The notes below the pieces were generated by a model, which had not been told where the DNA came from, made no database searches, and saw only the letters and a list, made by a program, of their open reading frames with translations. Shown here piece after piece: positions 24,787 to 33,457 of a stretch of 64,000 bases of DNA. Made by a program: the position numbers and the translations under genes. Source of the stretch: VAXT01 sp963850415 (GTDB lineage: Bacteria; Actinomycetota; Thermoleophilia; Gaiellales; Gaiellaceae); assembly GCA_963850415.1 (NCBI GenBank), contig CAWKLE010000003.1, forward strand, positions 62,001 to 126,000, in the 5' to 3' direction. How positions within the stretch are numbered: position 1 is the first letter of the stretch; every line of letters starts with the position of its first letter.

Positions 24787-27700
24787 ATGGAGTTCCGGGT
24801 TCTCGGACCCGTCGAGGTGTTGCAGGACGGCCGTGAGCTTCCCCTGGGTGGGCCGAAGCAGCGTGTGCTGCTCGCTCTCCTCCTCCTCCGGGCGAACGAG
24901 GCGGTCTCGCGCGATCGGCTGATAGACGGATTGTGGGGAGAACGCCCGCCCCCCAGCGCCGCCCATACGCTCGACAGCCAGGTCTCGCGGATGCGCAAGA
25001 CGCTCGGTGAAGGCCGGCTGGTGACGCGCTCGCCGGGCTACTTGCTTCGGGTCGAGCCCGGCGAGCTCGACCTCGACCGCTTCGAGCGCCTCTACCGCCG
25101 CGGCCGCGAGGCGCTGGTTCGCGGAGCTGCAACCGAGGCCGCCGATGCGCTTCGGTCCGCGCTCGCGCTGTGGCGGGGCCCAGCGCTGGTGAACGTCCTC
25201 TACGAGCCGTTGGGGTCGAGCGAGGCAGAGCAGTTGGAAGAGCGCCGACTCCTGGCGCTCGAGGACCGGATCGACGCAGACCTGGAGCTCGGTCGCAGCG
25301 ACGAGCTGATACCCGAGTTGGAGGCTCTCGTACGCGACCACCCACTCCGAGAGCGCCTCCTCGGCCAGCTCATGCTCGCGCTCTATCGTTCTGAGAGGCA
25401 AGGGGAGGCTCTTGCAGCCCTTCAGGCGGCGAGACACCGACTCGCCGAGGAGCTCGGCCTCGAGCCGGGCCCGCATCTTCGGCAGCTGGAGCGGCAGATT
25501 CTTCAACACGATCCGGCGCTTGCTGCTCCGCGAGCAAGGAGTCGCCGAGACAGACCCCTGGGCCGGCCGGTGGCGGTTGCGGTCGGCGCTCTGGCGATCG
25601 CTGCAGCAGCTGTTGCCGGAGTCGTGCTCGGAATCGGCCAGCCGACGGCGTCGCGAGCCGTGCTGCAGAACGGCAACACGCTCGTCTCCGTGGATGCCCA
25701 TTCTGGGCGGATCGGAGCCGGAATGGCACTCGACGGCGGGACAACGGCGATGAAGGAAGCGGGCGGATCCGTCTGGCTCGCGGATCCGAACGACGACACG
25801 GTCTCACGGGTCAACGCCGCGACGGCGAGCGTTGTCGACCGGATCCCAGTCGGAGGAGCGCCAGGCGACCTCGCAGTCGGCGGCGGGTCGGTATGGGTGG
25901 CAAGGACGCTTGCGGGCACGGTGAGCCGGATCGATCCTCAGACGGGAGCGATTACGCAGACAAGCCACCTCGGGGGCAATCCGTCCGCTCTCGCTTACGG
26001 CACCGGGAGCCTCTGGATAGCCGATTCTGGCGCCGAGTCGTTGACCCGCCTCGACACCGCTACGGGAAAGGCGACGCAGTCGGTGTCGCTCGCGGTCCAT
26101 CCCTCTGCCGTCGCCCTTGCAGCAGGTGCGGTCTGGGTCGCGAGCCACGATGCGGGCACGGTTACGGAGATCGATCCCACCTCGGGTGCGACGCTGGCAA
26201 CGGTGCCGGTCGGACAGGGGCCCGCCGCTTTGGCTCTCGGCGCCGGCTCCGTCTGGGTCGCGAACGAGCTGGCTGGCACGGTCTCGAGGATCGACCCGAA
26301 GGCGCCGAAGGTGGTCGCGACGATCGTCACCGGCAGTGGGCCTTCGGCCGTAGCATTCGCCGACGGGGCGGTATGGGTCGCGAACGAGTTCTCCGGCGAC
26401 GTCTCCCGCATCGATCCGCGGGGAAACACCGTCAAGAGCGTCGACGTCGGTGGACGGCCGGCCTCCCTGGCAGCCGGCAGGAGCTCCGTGTGGGTGGCAC
26501 GAGGGGCCCTCGTGCAGCACCGAGGCGGGACGCTGAAGCTGCTCTCGACCGGGCGGTTTGTCTCTCTCGACCCAGGGTTCAGCTTCCAGGCTGCGCCACC
26601 GCAATGGCTGGGACTGAGCAACGACACGCTGGTCACATACGAGCACGTCAGCGGCCCGGACGGGCTCCACCTGGTGCCCGACCTGGCGGCGGCGCTCCCC
26701 GCCCCCACGGATGCAGGACGCACGTACGCGTTCCGGCTCCGGCCTGGAATCCGCTATTCGGACGGACGACCGCTCCGCGCAAGCGACTTCCGCCGCGCCT
26801 TTGAACGCCTCTTCGCGATCCAGGGCTCGAGCGTCACCGATTACGCCAACATCAGTGGCGCCCAAGCGTGCCTGCGCGCTCCGGACACCTGCGACTTCGC
26901 AGGCGGAATCACTGTTGACGACACGGACGGCACCGTCGTCTTCCACCTCTCCGGTCCCGATCCAGACTTCCTCTTCAAGCTCGCATCCGTTGCCACTGCG
27001 CCGATCCCGCCGGGAACTCCCTGGCACGACGCCGGCAGGACGCCGATTCTTGGAACCGGGCCGTACAAGATCGTCCGCGTCGTCAACCGGCAGATCACCT
27101 TCGCTCGCAACCCCTACTTCCACGAGTGGTCGCATGCCGCACAGCCCAACGGGAATCCCGATCGAATCCTCTGGCGTATCGGGCGCTCGCCCGAGGCTGA
27201 AGTCCGCGCGATCGAACACGGCCGAGCGGACTGGATGCTCGATTTCGTCCCGGTCGAGCGGAGGCCAGAAGTGCAAACGCAACACGCTGCACAGCTGCAT
27301 TCGGATCCTGTGCCCGAAACCGACTTCTTTATCCTCAACACACGGAGATCACCGTTCAACGACGTTCGCGTCCGCCGAGCGCTCAACTATGCGCTTGACC
27401 GGCGCGTGATCGCGGGAACATACGGTGGGCCGGCGGCGGCGACGCCAACGTGTCAGCTGCTGCCGCCTGGTCTGCCCGGCTACAGCCGCTACTGCCCGTA
27501 CACGAGCCACTCGAACCCAAGTGGCGCCTGGAGTGCTCCCGATTTCGCCCGCGCACATCGCCTCGTCGCTGCCTCGGGCACGAAGGGAACCAGCATCACC
27601 GTCTGGGGCTTTACCGACGACCCCACGATCCGACCGTCGGCCGTCCGTGATGTTGCCGGCGTGCTCCGGCGTCTGGGCTATCGGGTGCGGGTGCACCTAC

Positions 27701-28074
27701 GGACGCACGAACAGGCGTTTCTCCACCCGGGCCGCGTCGCGAGCCATCAGATCGGCCCGGCTGGGTGGAGCGCTGCCTTCCCATCAGCGGGGAACTTCCT
27801 CAGCCCTTGGATCCCCTGCAACGGTTTCCACAACGACCACCGCTTCTGCGACCCCCGCGTCGACAACGAGATGCGTCGCGCGACGTTGCGTGCCCTCACC
27901 GACCTGCCCGGCTCGGCTCGGCGCTGGACGCGCATCGATCACGAGCTCACCGACCGCGCAGTCTGGCTCCCGCTCGTGAACCCCCGAATCATCGACTTCG
28001 TCTCCTCGCGCGTGCGGAACTACGAATTCCATCCGATCTGGGGCTTCATGGCCGACCAGGTCTGGCTGCGTTAG
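24787..28074 (+). CDS. Membrane-anchored SARP/BTAD regulator fused to propeller and solute-binding protein
   Basis: 1095 residues. Residues 1-95 form an OmpR-like winged helix (FRVLGPVEVLQDGRELPLGG), 95-245 the BTAD helical domain (LDLDRFERLYRRG...LRQLERQILQHDP); together these are the SARP/AfsR-type DNA-binding unit. An arginine-rich stretch precedes a single membrane helix at 261-283, so the N-terminus is predicted inside and the rest outside. Residues about 295-572 form a propeller with repeats like GSVWVANELAGTVSRIDP; 575-1095 match extracellular solute-binding proteins of family 5 (YAFRLRPGIRYSDGRPLRASDF, ILGTGPYKIV, VRRALNYALDRRVI). It could sense a peptide or propeller ligand outside and act on DNA inside. 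Divergent from the YVTN gene; probably leaderless and self-regulated. Confidence 0.85.
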   Translation: MEFRVLGPVEVLQDGRELPLGGPKQRVLLALLLLRANEAVSRDRLIDGLWGERPPPSAAHTLDSQVSRMRKTLGEGRLVTRSPGYLLRVEPGELDLDRFERLYRRGREALVRGAATEAADALRSALALWRGPALVNVLYEPLGSSEAEQLEERRLLALEDRIDADLELGRSDELIPELEALVRDHPLRERLLGQLMLALYRSERQGEALAALQAARHRLAEELGLEPGPHLRQLERQILQHDPALAAPRARSRRDRPLGRPVAVAVGALAIAAAAVAGVVLGIGQPTASRAVLQNGNTLVSVDAHSGRIGAGMALDGGTTAMKEAGGSVWLADPNDDTVSRVNAATASVVDRIPVGGAPGDLAVGGGSVWVARTLAGTVSRIDPQTGAITQTSHLGGNPSALAYGTGSLWIADSGAESLTRLDTATGKATQSVSLAVHPSAVALAAGAVWVASHDAGTVTEIDPTSGATLATVPVGQGPAALALGAGSVWVANELAGTVSRIDPKAPKVVATIVTGSGPSAVAFADGAVWVANEFSGDVSRIDPRGNTVKSVDVGGRPASLAAGRSSVWVARGALVQHRGGTLKLLSTGRFVSLDPGFSFQAAPPQWLGLSNDTLVTYEHVSGPDGLHLVPDLAAALPAPTDAGRTYAFRLRPGIRYSDGRPLRASDFRRAFERLFAIQGSSVTDYANISGAQACLRAPDTCDFAGGITVDDTDGTVVFHLSGPDPDFLFKLASVATAPIPPGTPWHDAGRTPILGTGPYKIVRVVNRQITFARNPYFHEWSHAAQPNGNPDRILWRIGRSPEAEVRAIEHGRADWMLDFVPVERRPEVQTQHAAQLHSDPVPETDFFILNTRRSPFNDVRVRRALNYALDRRVIAGTYGGPAAATPTCQLLPPGLPGYSRYCPYTSHSNPSGAWSAPDFARAHRLVAASGTKGTSITVWGFTDDPTIRPSAVRDVAGVLRRLGYRVRVHLRTHEQAFLHPGRVASHQIGPAGWSAAFPSAGNFLSPWIPCNGFHNDHRFCDPRVDNEMRRATLRALTDLPGSARRWTRIDHELTDRAVWLPLVNPRIIDFVSSRVRNYEFHPIWGFMADQVWLR

Positions 28075-28157
28075 CTTCGGCCCTGCGCCGCTCGGTAGAA
28101 CCGGTCGACGCCGTGCCGCATAGGTCTAGGGTTCACTCAACGACCAAGGAGGCTCAC

Positions 28158-28442
28158 ATGGCACTTGCCCGCGTTGTTTCGTTCGACGGCGTCGACAGCG
28201 AGCGGATGGCACAGATGCGTCAGGAGATGGAGCAGGGCGACCGGCCTGACGACATCCCGGCGAAGGAAGTGATCATCCTCCACGATGCCGAGGCTTCGAA
28301 ATCGCTCGCGATCGTCTTCTTCGACAACGAAGAGGACTACGCGAAAGGCGATGCGGCGCTCAGCGCCATGCCCGCATCGGACACGCCGGGGCAGCGCACG
28401 TCCGTGACGAAGTACGACGTGGCGGTCCGCATGGCGGACTAG
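28158..28442 (+). CDS. Small protein, possibly ferredoxin-like ABM fold
   Basis: 94 residues from ATG 28158 behind AAGGAGG. The sequence begins MALARVVSFDGVDSERMAQM and contains KEVIILHDAEASKSLAIVFFDNEEDYAKGDAAL, an alternation of strand and helix that recalls antibiotic-monooxygenase-like/EthD dimers. No motif allows a firm family call. A possible -10 box TAGGGT lies just upstream of the ribosome site. It follows the SARP chimera on the same strand with 83 bases between. Confidence 0.65.
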   Translation: MALARVVSFDGVDSERMAQMRQEMEQGDRPDDIPAKEVIILHDAEASKSLAIVFFDNEEDYAKGDAALSAMPASDTPGQRTSVTKYDVAVRMAD

Positions 28443-28537
28443 CGTCTGGCTCGTCACAGGTCTGAAATCCGGGCGTAACGCTTCGCGTCCTCGCGCGACT
28501 GAACCTGGAGCAAACAAGGGGTCGCGAAGGAGGCGGT

Positions 28538-29557
28538 ATGGAAGCGGTTTACGTCCAGACGAACGATGCGCAGAAGAACGAGGTCGTCGCGTACCGGCGC
28601 GAGAGCGACGGGTCGTTGTCGAAGATCGGCAGCTTCGAGACGGGCGGCAAGGGGACCGGGAAGCCCCATCTTCCGTCCCAGAGCTCGATCGTCCTGAGCG
28701 GCGACGGAGCCTGGCTGCTGGTGACGAACAGCGGCAGCGACACGATCTCGCTGTTCGCCGTCGAGCCGGACGGTCTCCGGCTGACCGACAACGTCCTGTC
28801 GGGCGGCGGAACGCCGACGAGCGTTGCTGTCCACGGCTCGCTCGCCTATGTCGCGAACAACGCGGACGCCAGCGTCGCCGGGTTCACCATCGCAGGCGAC
28901 AAGCTCGTCGCACTCGACGGATCGACACGGGCGCTCAGCGGCGACGGCGCCGACCCCGCTCAGATCAGGTTCAGCCCGGACGGGAAGACGCTCGTCGTCA
29001 CCGAGCGCGGCTCGAACTCGATCAGCGCCTTCGCGATCGACGAACAGGGCTATGCGGACGGGCCCTCGACGATCGCGTCCGCGGGAGAGACGCCGTACGG
29101 GTTCGACTTCACGAGCGACGGAACGCTCGTGGTGACGGAAGCGTTCGGCGGCGCGAAGGGCGAGGCCGCGGCCTCCTCGTACGCGGTCCTGGAGCCGGGC
29201 CGGCTGAGCCCGGTGAGCGCGTCCGTCGCGGACACCCGCAGCGAGGTCTGCTGGGCAGCCGTGACGAAGGATGGCCGCTTCGTCTACGTCACGAATTTCG
29301 GGGACGGCACGATCTCGAGTTACGCGATCGCGCACGACGGGACGATCGAGCTTGCGGAAGCAGTTGCGGGAGCCACTCGGCTCGGCGAGCCCGGCATCCG
29401 GGACGAGGCGATCAGCACCGACGGCCGCTTCCTCTACGCGCTCGATGCCGACACGCAGCAAGTGCACGGCTGGCGCATCGACGCGGACGGTCGCCTCGAC
29501 GAGGTCGGCGCCGCGGACGGACTGCCGAGCACTGTCGCAGGCCTCGCAGCAAGCTAG
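28538..29557 (+). CDS. Lactonase-family seven-bladed propeller (Pgl-like)
   Basis: 339 residues from ATG 28538 behind AAGGAGG, without a signal peptide. Repeats such as LSGDGAWLLVTNSGSDTISLFAVEPDG, FSPDGKTLVVTERGSNSISAFAID and VTKDGRFVYVTNFGDGTISSYAIA match the 6-phosphogluconolactonase-like (YbhE/Pgl type) propellers. These hydrolyse lactones or bind small molecules in the cytoplasm. The substrate cannot be read from sequence. It converges on the anti-sigma gene across a strong two-way terminator. Confidence 0.8.
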   Translation: MEAVYVQTNDAQKNEVVAYRRESDGSLSKIGSFETGGKGTGKPHLPSQSSIVLSGDGAWLLVTNSGSDTISLFAVEPDGLRLTDNVLSGGGTPTSVAVHGSLAYVANNADASVAGFTIAGDKLVALDGSTRALSGDGADPAQIRFSPDGKTLVVTERGSNSISAFAIDEQGYADGPSTIASAGETPYGFDFTSDGTLVVTEAFGGAKGEAAASSYAVLEPGRLSPVSASVADTRSEVCWAAVTKDGRFVYVTNFGDGTISSYAIAHDGTIELAEAVAGATRLGEPGIRDEAISTDGRFLYALDADTQQVHGWRIDADGRLDEVGAADGLPSTVAGLAAS

Positions 29558-29572
29558 TAGAGGCGGTCGAGG

Positions 29573-29605
29573 GGACAGCACCGGCAGACCTTTCCGGTGC
29601 TGTCC
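29573..29605. terminator. Perfect 12-base inverted repeat between convergent genes
   Basis: GGACAGCACCGG (29573-29584) and CCGGTGCTGTCC (29594-29605) pair perfectly around a 9-base loop, between the lactonase and anti-sigma stops. Confidence 0.75.
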
Positions 29606-29621
29606 AGCGGCCGATTCGAGC

Positions 29622-29873
29622 CTAAGTCGCCTTCCAGTCGCGAAAGGCCGCGAGCAGGGCCTCCTCGGCCTCGGGCGTGAGCCCCGCCGGCCGCGCCTCA
29701 CTCGTCAGCGTTACGGTCGTCCGCATCTGCGCGATGTAGTCGCGGCACCCGTCGCAGCCGGCAATGTGCTGCTCGAGCCGATCGCGATCCGCCTCGGGCA
29801 ACGCGCCCTCAAGGTAGTCCGTCACGAGCTCGACGAGCTCCTGGCAGCTCAGCTGTTCGATCTCGCTCGTCAC
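29622..29873 (-). CDS. Zinc-finger anti-sigma factor
   Basis: 83 residues with the ZAS signature: a leading Cys (LSCQELVELVTDYLEGAL) and the HxxxCxxC motif in LEQHIAGCDGCRDYI. No membrane helix follows, so it is a soluble anti-sigma factor that would hold the adjacent ECF sigma inactive, with release perhaps by thiol oxidation. Its ATG overlaps the TGA of the sigma gene by four bases, the usual arrangement. Confidence 0.88.
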   Translation of the reverse strand: MTSEIEQLSCQELVELVTDYLEGALPEADRDRLEQHIAGCDGCRDYIAQMRTTVTLTSEARPAGLTPEAEEALLAAFRDWKAT

Positions 29874-30508
29874 GCGGCCTCCAAAACGTAGCCTTCCACG
29901 GCTTGCCGAACCTTTGACCGTGCGCGGTGGAGAAGCACCCGCTGATTGGTCTCGGTGAGGCCGAGTGCATTACACGTCTCGTCCGAGCTCCAGCCCTCGA
30001 CGTCCCGCAGGCTGATCACGGCACGCTGCGCCGGCGGGAGTGCCTCGATCGCCTCTTTGACGACGCTGCGAGCCTCGGCTGCGAGAAGGCGATCCTCAGG
30101 CCATGGCTCGGGCCTCGCAGACCAGTGGCCCGGCCAGCGCTCGTGGTCGGGTGGGAGGAAGCGCTCCGGCCCGACCGCCGGCTCGGGCACCGTCCCGGGT
30201 CGCTCGAGTGCGGAGAAGGGCAGCGTGCGGCCTTCACGCTGGGCTCGCGTCTTCGCGATGTTCGTCAGGATCCGGAAGATCCACGTCTTCAAAGACGAGC
30301 GCGCCTCGAAGCGCTCGATGCCGTTGAGGACGCCAAGCCAGGTCTCCTGAACGACCTCCTCTGCGACGGAGCGACTCGTCACGTAGATCTGCGCAACCCG
30401 CAGCAACCCCGCGTGGTACTCGCGGATCAGCTGTTCGAAGACCTGCTCGTCGCGATCCCGCAGCGCCTCGACGAGCCGTGAGTCGTCTGCCGAGATGACC
30501 TGTTCCAT
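29870..30508 (-). CDS. ECF-family sigma factor
   Basis: 212 residues with region 2 (FEQLIREYHAGLLRVAQIYVTSRSVAEEVVQETWLGVL and SSLKTWIFRILTNIAKTRAQ) and region 4 (ALPPAQRAVISLRDVEGWSSDETCNALGLTETNQRVLLHRAR). A rather long linker, with WPGHW, joins the two. ATG 30508 follows a TACAGT box (30515-30520, minus strand) by six bases, so the mRNA is probably leaderless. Operon with the zinc-finger anti-sigma factor; the divergent neighbour is a cupin gene that may be a target. Confidence 0.9.
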   Translation of the reverse strand: MEQVISADDSRLVEALRDRDEQVFEQLIREYHAGLLRVAQIYVTSRSVAEEVVQETWLGVLNGIERFEARSSLKTWIFRILTNIAKTRAQREGRTLPFSALERPGTVPEPAVGPERFLPPDHERWPGHWSARPEPWPEDRLLAAEARSVVKEAIEALPPAQRAVISLRDVEGWSSDETCNALGLTETNQRVLLHRARSKVRQAVEGYVLEAA

Positions 30509-30549
30509 CCGGCGACTGTAACGTCGCAGAGTCGTCCGAAAGGAGCCTC

Positions 30550-30963
30550 ATGCAGATCACCAGGAACGGCATCGACACCAATCCCGGCCCTGCCGACTGG
30601 TTCACCGGCGCCGTCTACCTCGACCAGGTGGCGGCGCCGTCGGGCTCGTCACACGTGAGCGCGAGCAGCGTCCACTTCACGCCCGGAGCGCGGACCGCAT
30701 GGCATACGCATCCGAACGGCCAGACGATCTACGTCACCGAGGGCGTCGGGCTCGCGCAGCGTCGCGGCGGCCAGGTCGAGGTGATCCGCCCGGGCGACCG
30801 CGTCTTCTTCGAGCCGGGCGAGGAGCACTGGCACGGCGCGGCGCCGAACCGCTTCATGACGCACATCGCGATCGTCGAGGTCGACGAGGACGGCCACCCG
30901 GCCACGTGGGGCGACCACGTCACCGACGAGGAGTACGGAGCAGCGCCTGCGCTCGACGCCTAG
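30550..30963 (+). CDS. Cupin-domain protein
   Basis: 137 residues from ATG 30550 behind AAAGGAGCC. A single cupin barrel with metal ligands WHTHPNGQTIYVTEG and, in the second motif, RPGDRVFFEPGEEHWHGA. It resembles (R)-mandelonitrile-lyase-type and carboxymuconolactone-associated cupins in actinobacteria; the activity is unknown. Its TAG overlaps the stop codon of the convergent SDR gene: four bases CTAG at 30960-30963 serve both. Confidence 0.8.
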   Translation: MQITRNGIDTNPGPADWFTGAVYLDQVAAPSGSSHVSASSVHFTPGARTAWHTHPNGQTIYVTEGVGLAQRRGGQVEVIRPGDRVFFEPGEEHWHGAAPNRFMTHIAIVEVDEDGHPATWGDHVTDEEYGAAPALDA

Positions 30964-31925
30964 GAGCCCGCGAACGCGTCGACGCCGGTGAGCTCGGCCG
31001 AGAGCGTCCAGAGGCGCTTCGCTTCGCCGGGGTCGACCGCCCACGGGTTCACGCCACCGCGTTGGCCCTCCTCCGTGTCCGGATCGGCGACCACGGCGAT
31101 GTCGCAATTCTCGAGGTAGACGCCGCCCATCCCCTCGAGCCGGGGTGACGTGGCGCCCCAGGCCGAGGTGGCTGCGCCCTGCTGCGGCGTCTTCCACCGG
31201 GTCAGCGGATTTCCCTCGTCGTCGACGCTGTCGGTCCTCTCCTCGTCGCTGAGATGTCGCTGGAGCGGTGTCTTGATCGCTCCGGGGTAGACCGCGAAGG
31301 AGCGCACACCGGAGGACTGTCCGAGCCGGTCGAGCTCCACCGCGAAGAGCACGTTCGCGGTCTTCGACTGCCCGTAAGCCTTCCACTTGTCGTAGCCGCG
31401 CTCGAACTGCAGGTCGTCCCACTGGATCGGGGACGCTTTGTGGAAACGCGATGTGACCGAGATCACCCGGCCGCCGCCGCCGTCGACGAGCGCGGGCCAC
31501 AAGCCGTTCGTCAGCGCGAAATGACCGAGGTGGTTCGTCGCCAGCTGAGACTCCCACCCGGGGCCGACGCGCGTCTCGGGGTTCGCCATGATCCCCGCGT
31601 TGTTGAGCAGCACGTCGATCGTCCGGCCCGACGCGAGGAAGCGCCCGACGAACGCCCGGACCGAGCTCAGATCGGCGAGGTCGAGCTCGTCGACCTCCAC
31701 CCACTCGACCCCGGCCAGCGCGGCCCGCGCCTCGTCGGGGCGGCGCGCAGGCACGACGACCGTCGCGCCGGCGCGGCTGAACGCGCGCACGTTCTCGAGC
31801 CCGATGCCGGAGTAGCCGCCGGTGACGACGATCAGCTTGCCGTCCAGATCGACGCCCGCCAGCACGTCGTCGACCGTCGACTCGAACCCGAATCCGCTCC
31901 CGATCGGCGCCTGGGGGGTCGGCAT
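30960..31925 (-). CDS. Short-chain dehydrogenase/reductase
   Basis: 321 residues. NAD(P) motif VVTGGYSGIGLENVRAF, NNAGIM, and the active site Ser in VTSRFHK with YGQSKTAN (YxxxK) identify a classical SDR, close to retinol-dehydrogenase/WW-domain-oxidoreductase-like members. The substrate is unknown. ATG 31925 lies 7 bases after TACCGT (31933-31938 on the minus strand), a leaderless-type -10 box that overlaps the one of the divergent FAD oxidoreductase. Confidence 0.88.
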   Translation of the reverse strand: MPTPQAPIGSGFGFESTVDDVLAGVDLDGKLIVVTGGYSGIGLENVRAFSRAGATVVVPARRPDEARAALAGVEWVEVDELDLADLSSVRAFVGRFLASGRTIDVLLNNAGIMANPETRVGPGWESQLATNHLGHFALTNGLWPALVDGGGGRVISVTSRFHKASPIQWDDLQFERGYDKWKAYGQSKTANVLFAVELDRLGQSSGVRSFAVYPGAIKTPLQRHLSDEERTDSVDDEGNPLTRWKTPQQGAATSAWGATSPRLEGMGGVYLENCDIAVVADPDTEEGQRGGVNPWAVDPGEAKRLWTLSAELTGVDAFAGS

Positions 31926-31946
31926 GAGCTCACGGTAGCGGCGATC

Positions 31947-33290
31947 ATGCGGCTGGCCATGACGGGTGTGGGCTCATTCCGCGAGAGGTTCGCCGGCGAG
32001 ATCGTCCTCCCGGACGACCCCGGGTACGACTCGGCTCGCGCGGTCTGGAACGGGATGGCCGACCGGCGGCCGGCGCTCGTCGTCCGTCCCGTGGGCGTCG
32101 ACGACGTCGTCTCCGCGCTCCGCTTCGCCCGCGAGGAGGAGCTCCTGATTGCGGTGCGCTGCGGCGGCCACAGCATCCCCGGGCTCTCGACCTGCGACGA
32201 CGGGATCGTGATCGACCTCTCCCGGATGCGCGGCGCCGAGGTCGACCCGGAGCGGCGAACGGCGCGCATCGCGGGCGGCTCGCTGCTCGCCGAGCTCGAC
32301 GGCGCCGCGCAGGAGCACGGCCTCGTCTGCCCCGTCGGCGTCGTCTCGCACACGGGAGTCGCGGGACTCACCCTCGGCGGCGGGATGGGCAGGCTCCAGC
32401 GCAAGCACGGGCTCACGATCGACAACCTGCTCGCCGCGGAGCTCGTCACCGCCGACGGGCGGGTCGTGCGTGCGTCCGAGGAGGAGCACCCGGACCTCTT
32501 CTGGGGGCTGCGCGGCGCCGGGGCGAACTTCGGCATCGTCACGTCATTCGAGTTCCAGCTGCACCCGCTCGACCACGAGATCACGTTCGGGACGGTCCTT
32601 CATCCCGCCGACCGCGCGCTGGAGCTCGCAGCGCACTGGCGCGAACTCGCGGAGAACGGGCCGGACGAGCTGTTCCTGTCTTTCGGCGTCGCGAACGAGG
32701 AGGCGTACCTCACCGCGCTGCACGCAGGCCCTCCCGAGCGAGCCGAGCGCGACCTGGCCGACCTGCGGGCGTTCGGCCCGCCGGCCGCGGACTCGATCAA
32801 GGCGATGTCCTACCTCGACACACAGCACCTGAACGATGAGGCCCAGGACTGGGGGCACCGCTTCTACATGAAGAGCGCGTTCCTCCCCGCTCTCACCGAC
32901 GAGGTCGTCGATGTCTGCGTCGAGCACGCGACCCGGGCGCCGGACGGCTCCGACTCCGGCTTCTCCGTCTGGGCCGCGGGCCGCAGGATCTCCGACGTCC
33001 CCGAGGAGGGAACCGCCTTCACGGGCCGCGAGGCCGACGCGTGGCTCGCGGCCGAGGCGATGTGGGACGACGCCGCGCTCGACGAGGACTGCCGCGCGTG
33101 GGGGCGTGACGCCGTCGCCGACCTGGCGCCGTTCGCCACGGACGGGCGGTACGTGAACGACGTAGCCGAGGTCGGCGCGGACGTGGCCCGGACGGTCTAC
33201 GGCGACGCGAAGTACGAGCGCCTCGTCGCGCTCAAGCGCGAGTGGGACCCGGACAACGTGTTCCGCCTGAACCAGAACATCCAGCCGTAG
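31947..33290 (+). CDS. FAD-binding oxidoreductase, berberine-bridge/6-HDNO type
   Basis: 447 residues from ATG 31947 (ATG 31959 is an alternative). FAD domain of the PCMH type with RCGGHSIPG, whose His is the usual covalent flavin anchor, and GLTLGGGMGRLQRKHGLTIDN; the C-terminal BBE tail ends in WDPDNVFRLNQNIQP. It oxidises a small alcohol, sugar or alkaloid-like substrate and passes electrons to O2. Divergent from the SDR gene with 21 bases between starts. TAGCGG at 31936-31941 is a possible -10 box. Confidence 0.88.
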   Translation: MRLAMTGVGSFRERFAGEIVLPDDPGYDSARAVWNGMADRRPALVVRPVGVDDVVSALRFAREEELLIAVRCGGHSIPGLSTCDDGIVIDLSRMRGAEVDPERRTARIAGGSLLAELDGAAQEHGLVCPVGVVSHTGVAGLTLGGGMGRLQRKHGLTIDNLLAAELVTADGRVVRASEEEHPDLFWGLRGAGANFGIVTSFEFQLHPLDHEITFGTVLHPADRALELAAHWRELAENGPDELFLSFGVANEEAYLTALHAGPPERAERDLADLRAFGPPAADSIKAMSYLDTQHLNDEAQDWGHRFYMKSAFLPALTDEVVDVCVEHATRAPDGSDSGFSVWAAGRRISDVPEEGTAFTGREADAWLAAEAMWDDAALDEDCRAWGRDAVADLAPFATDGRYVNDVAEVGADVARTVYGDAKYERLVALKREWDPDNVFRLNQNIQP

Positions 33291-33297
33291 CCTCGTC

Positions 33298-33323
33298 TGA
33301 GCGGCGTGTGAGCGCCGTGTGAG
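33298..33323. promoter_or_regulatory. Triple 11-base direct repeat resembling PhoP-type boxes
   Basis: TGAG occurs at 33298, 33309 and 33320, exactly 11 bases apart. On the minus strand the three units read TCACACG, TCACACG and TCAGACG with 4-base spacers, the geometry and nearly the sequence of OmpR/PhoP-family sites. It lies between the FAD oxidoreductase stop and the RTX gene, 135 bases before ATG 33458. Confidence 0.5.
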
Positions 33324-33457
33324 AGGCCTCCCGCACGCTCGGTGCGTCGATCGAGGAGGTCGAGCTCTTCCATCCGATTCCCATCGCCCGGCAATGGAAC
33401 GGCGCGGCCACGTCGAGCCAACACTCGTCCGTGACCACCGAGCACGAAGGAGAAAAC

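Noticed and set aside
31254..31946. Upstream extension of the FAD oxidoreductase frame
   Set aside because: It is antisense to the SDR gene; the family N-terminus begins near 31947-31959.
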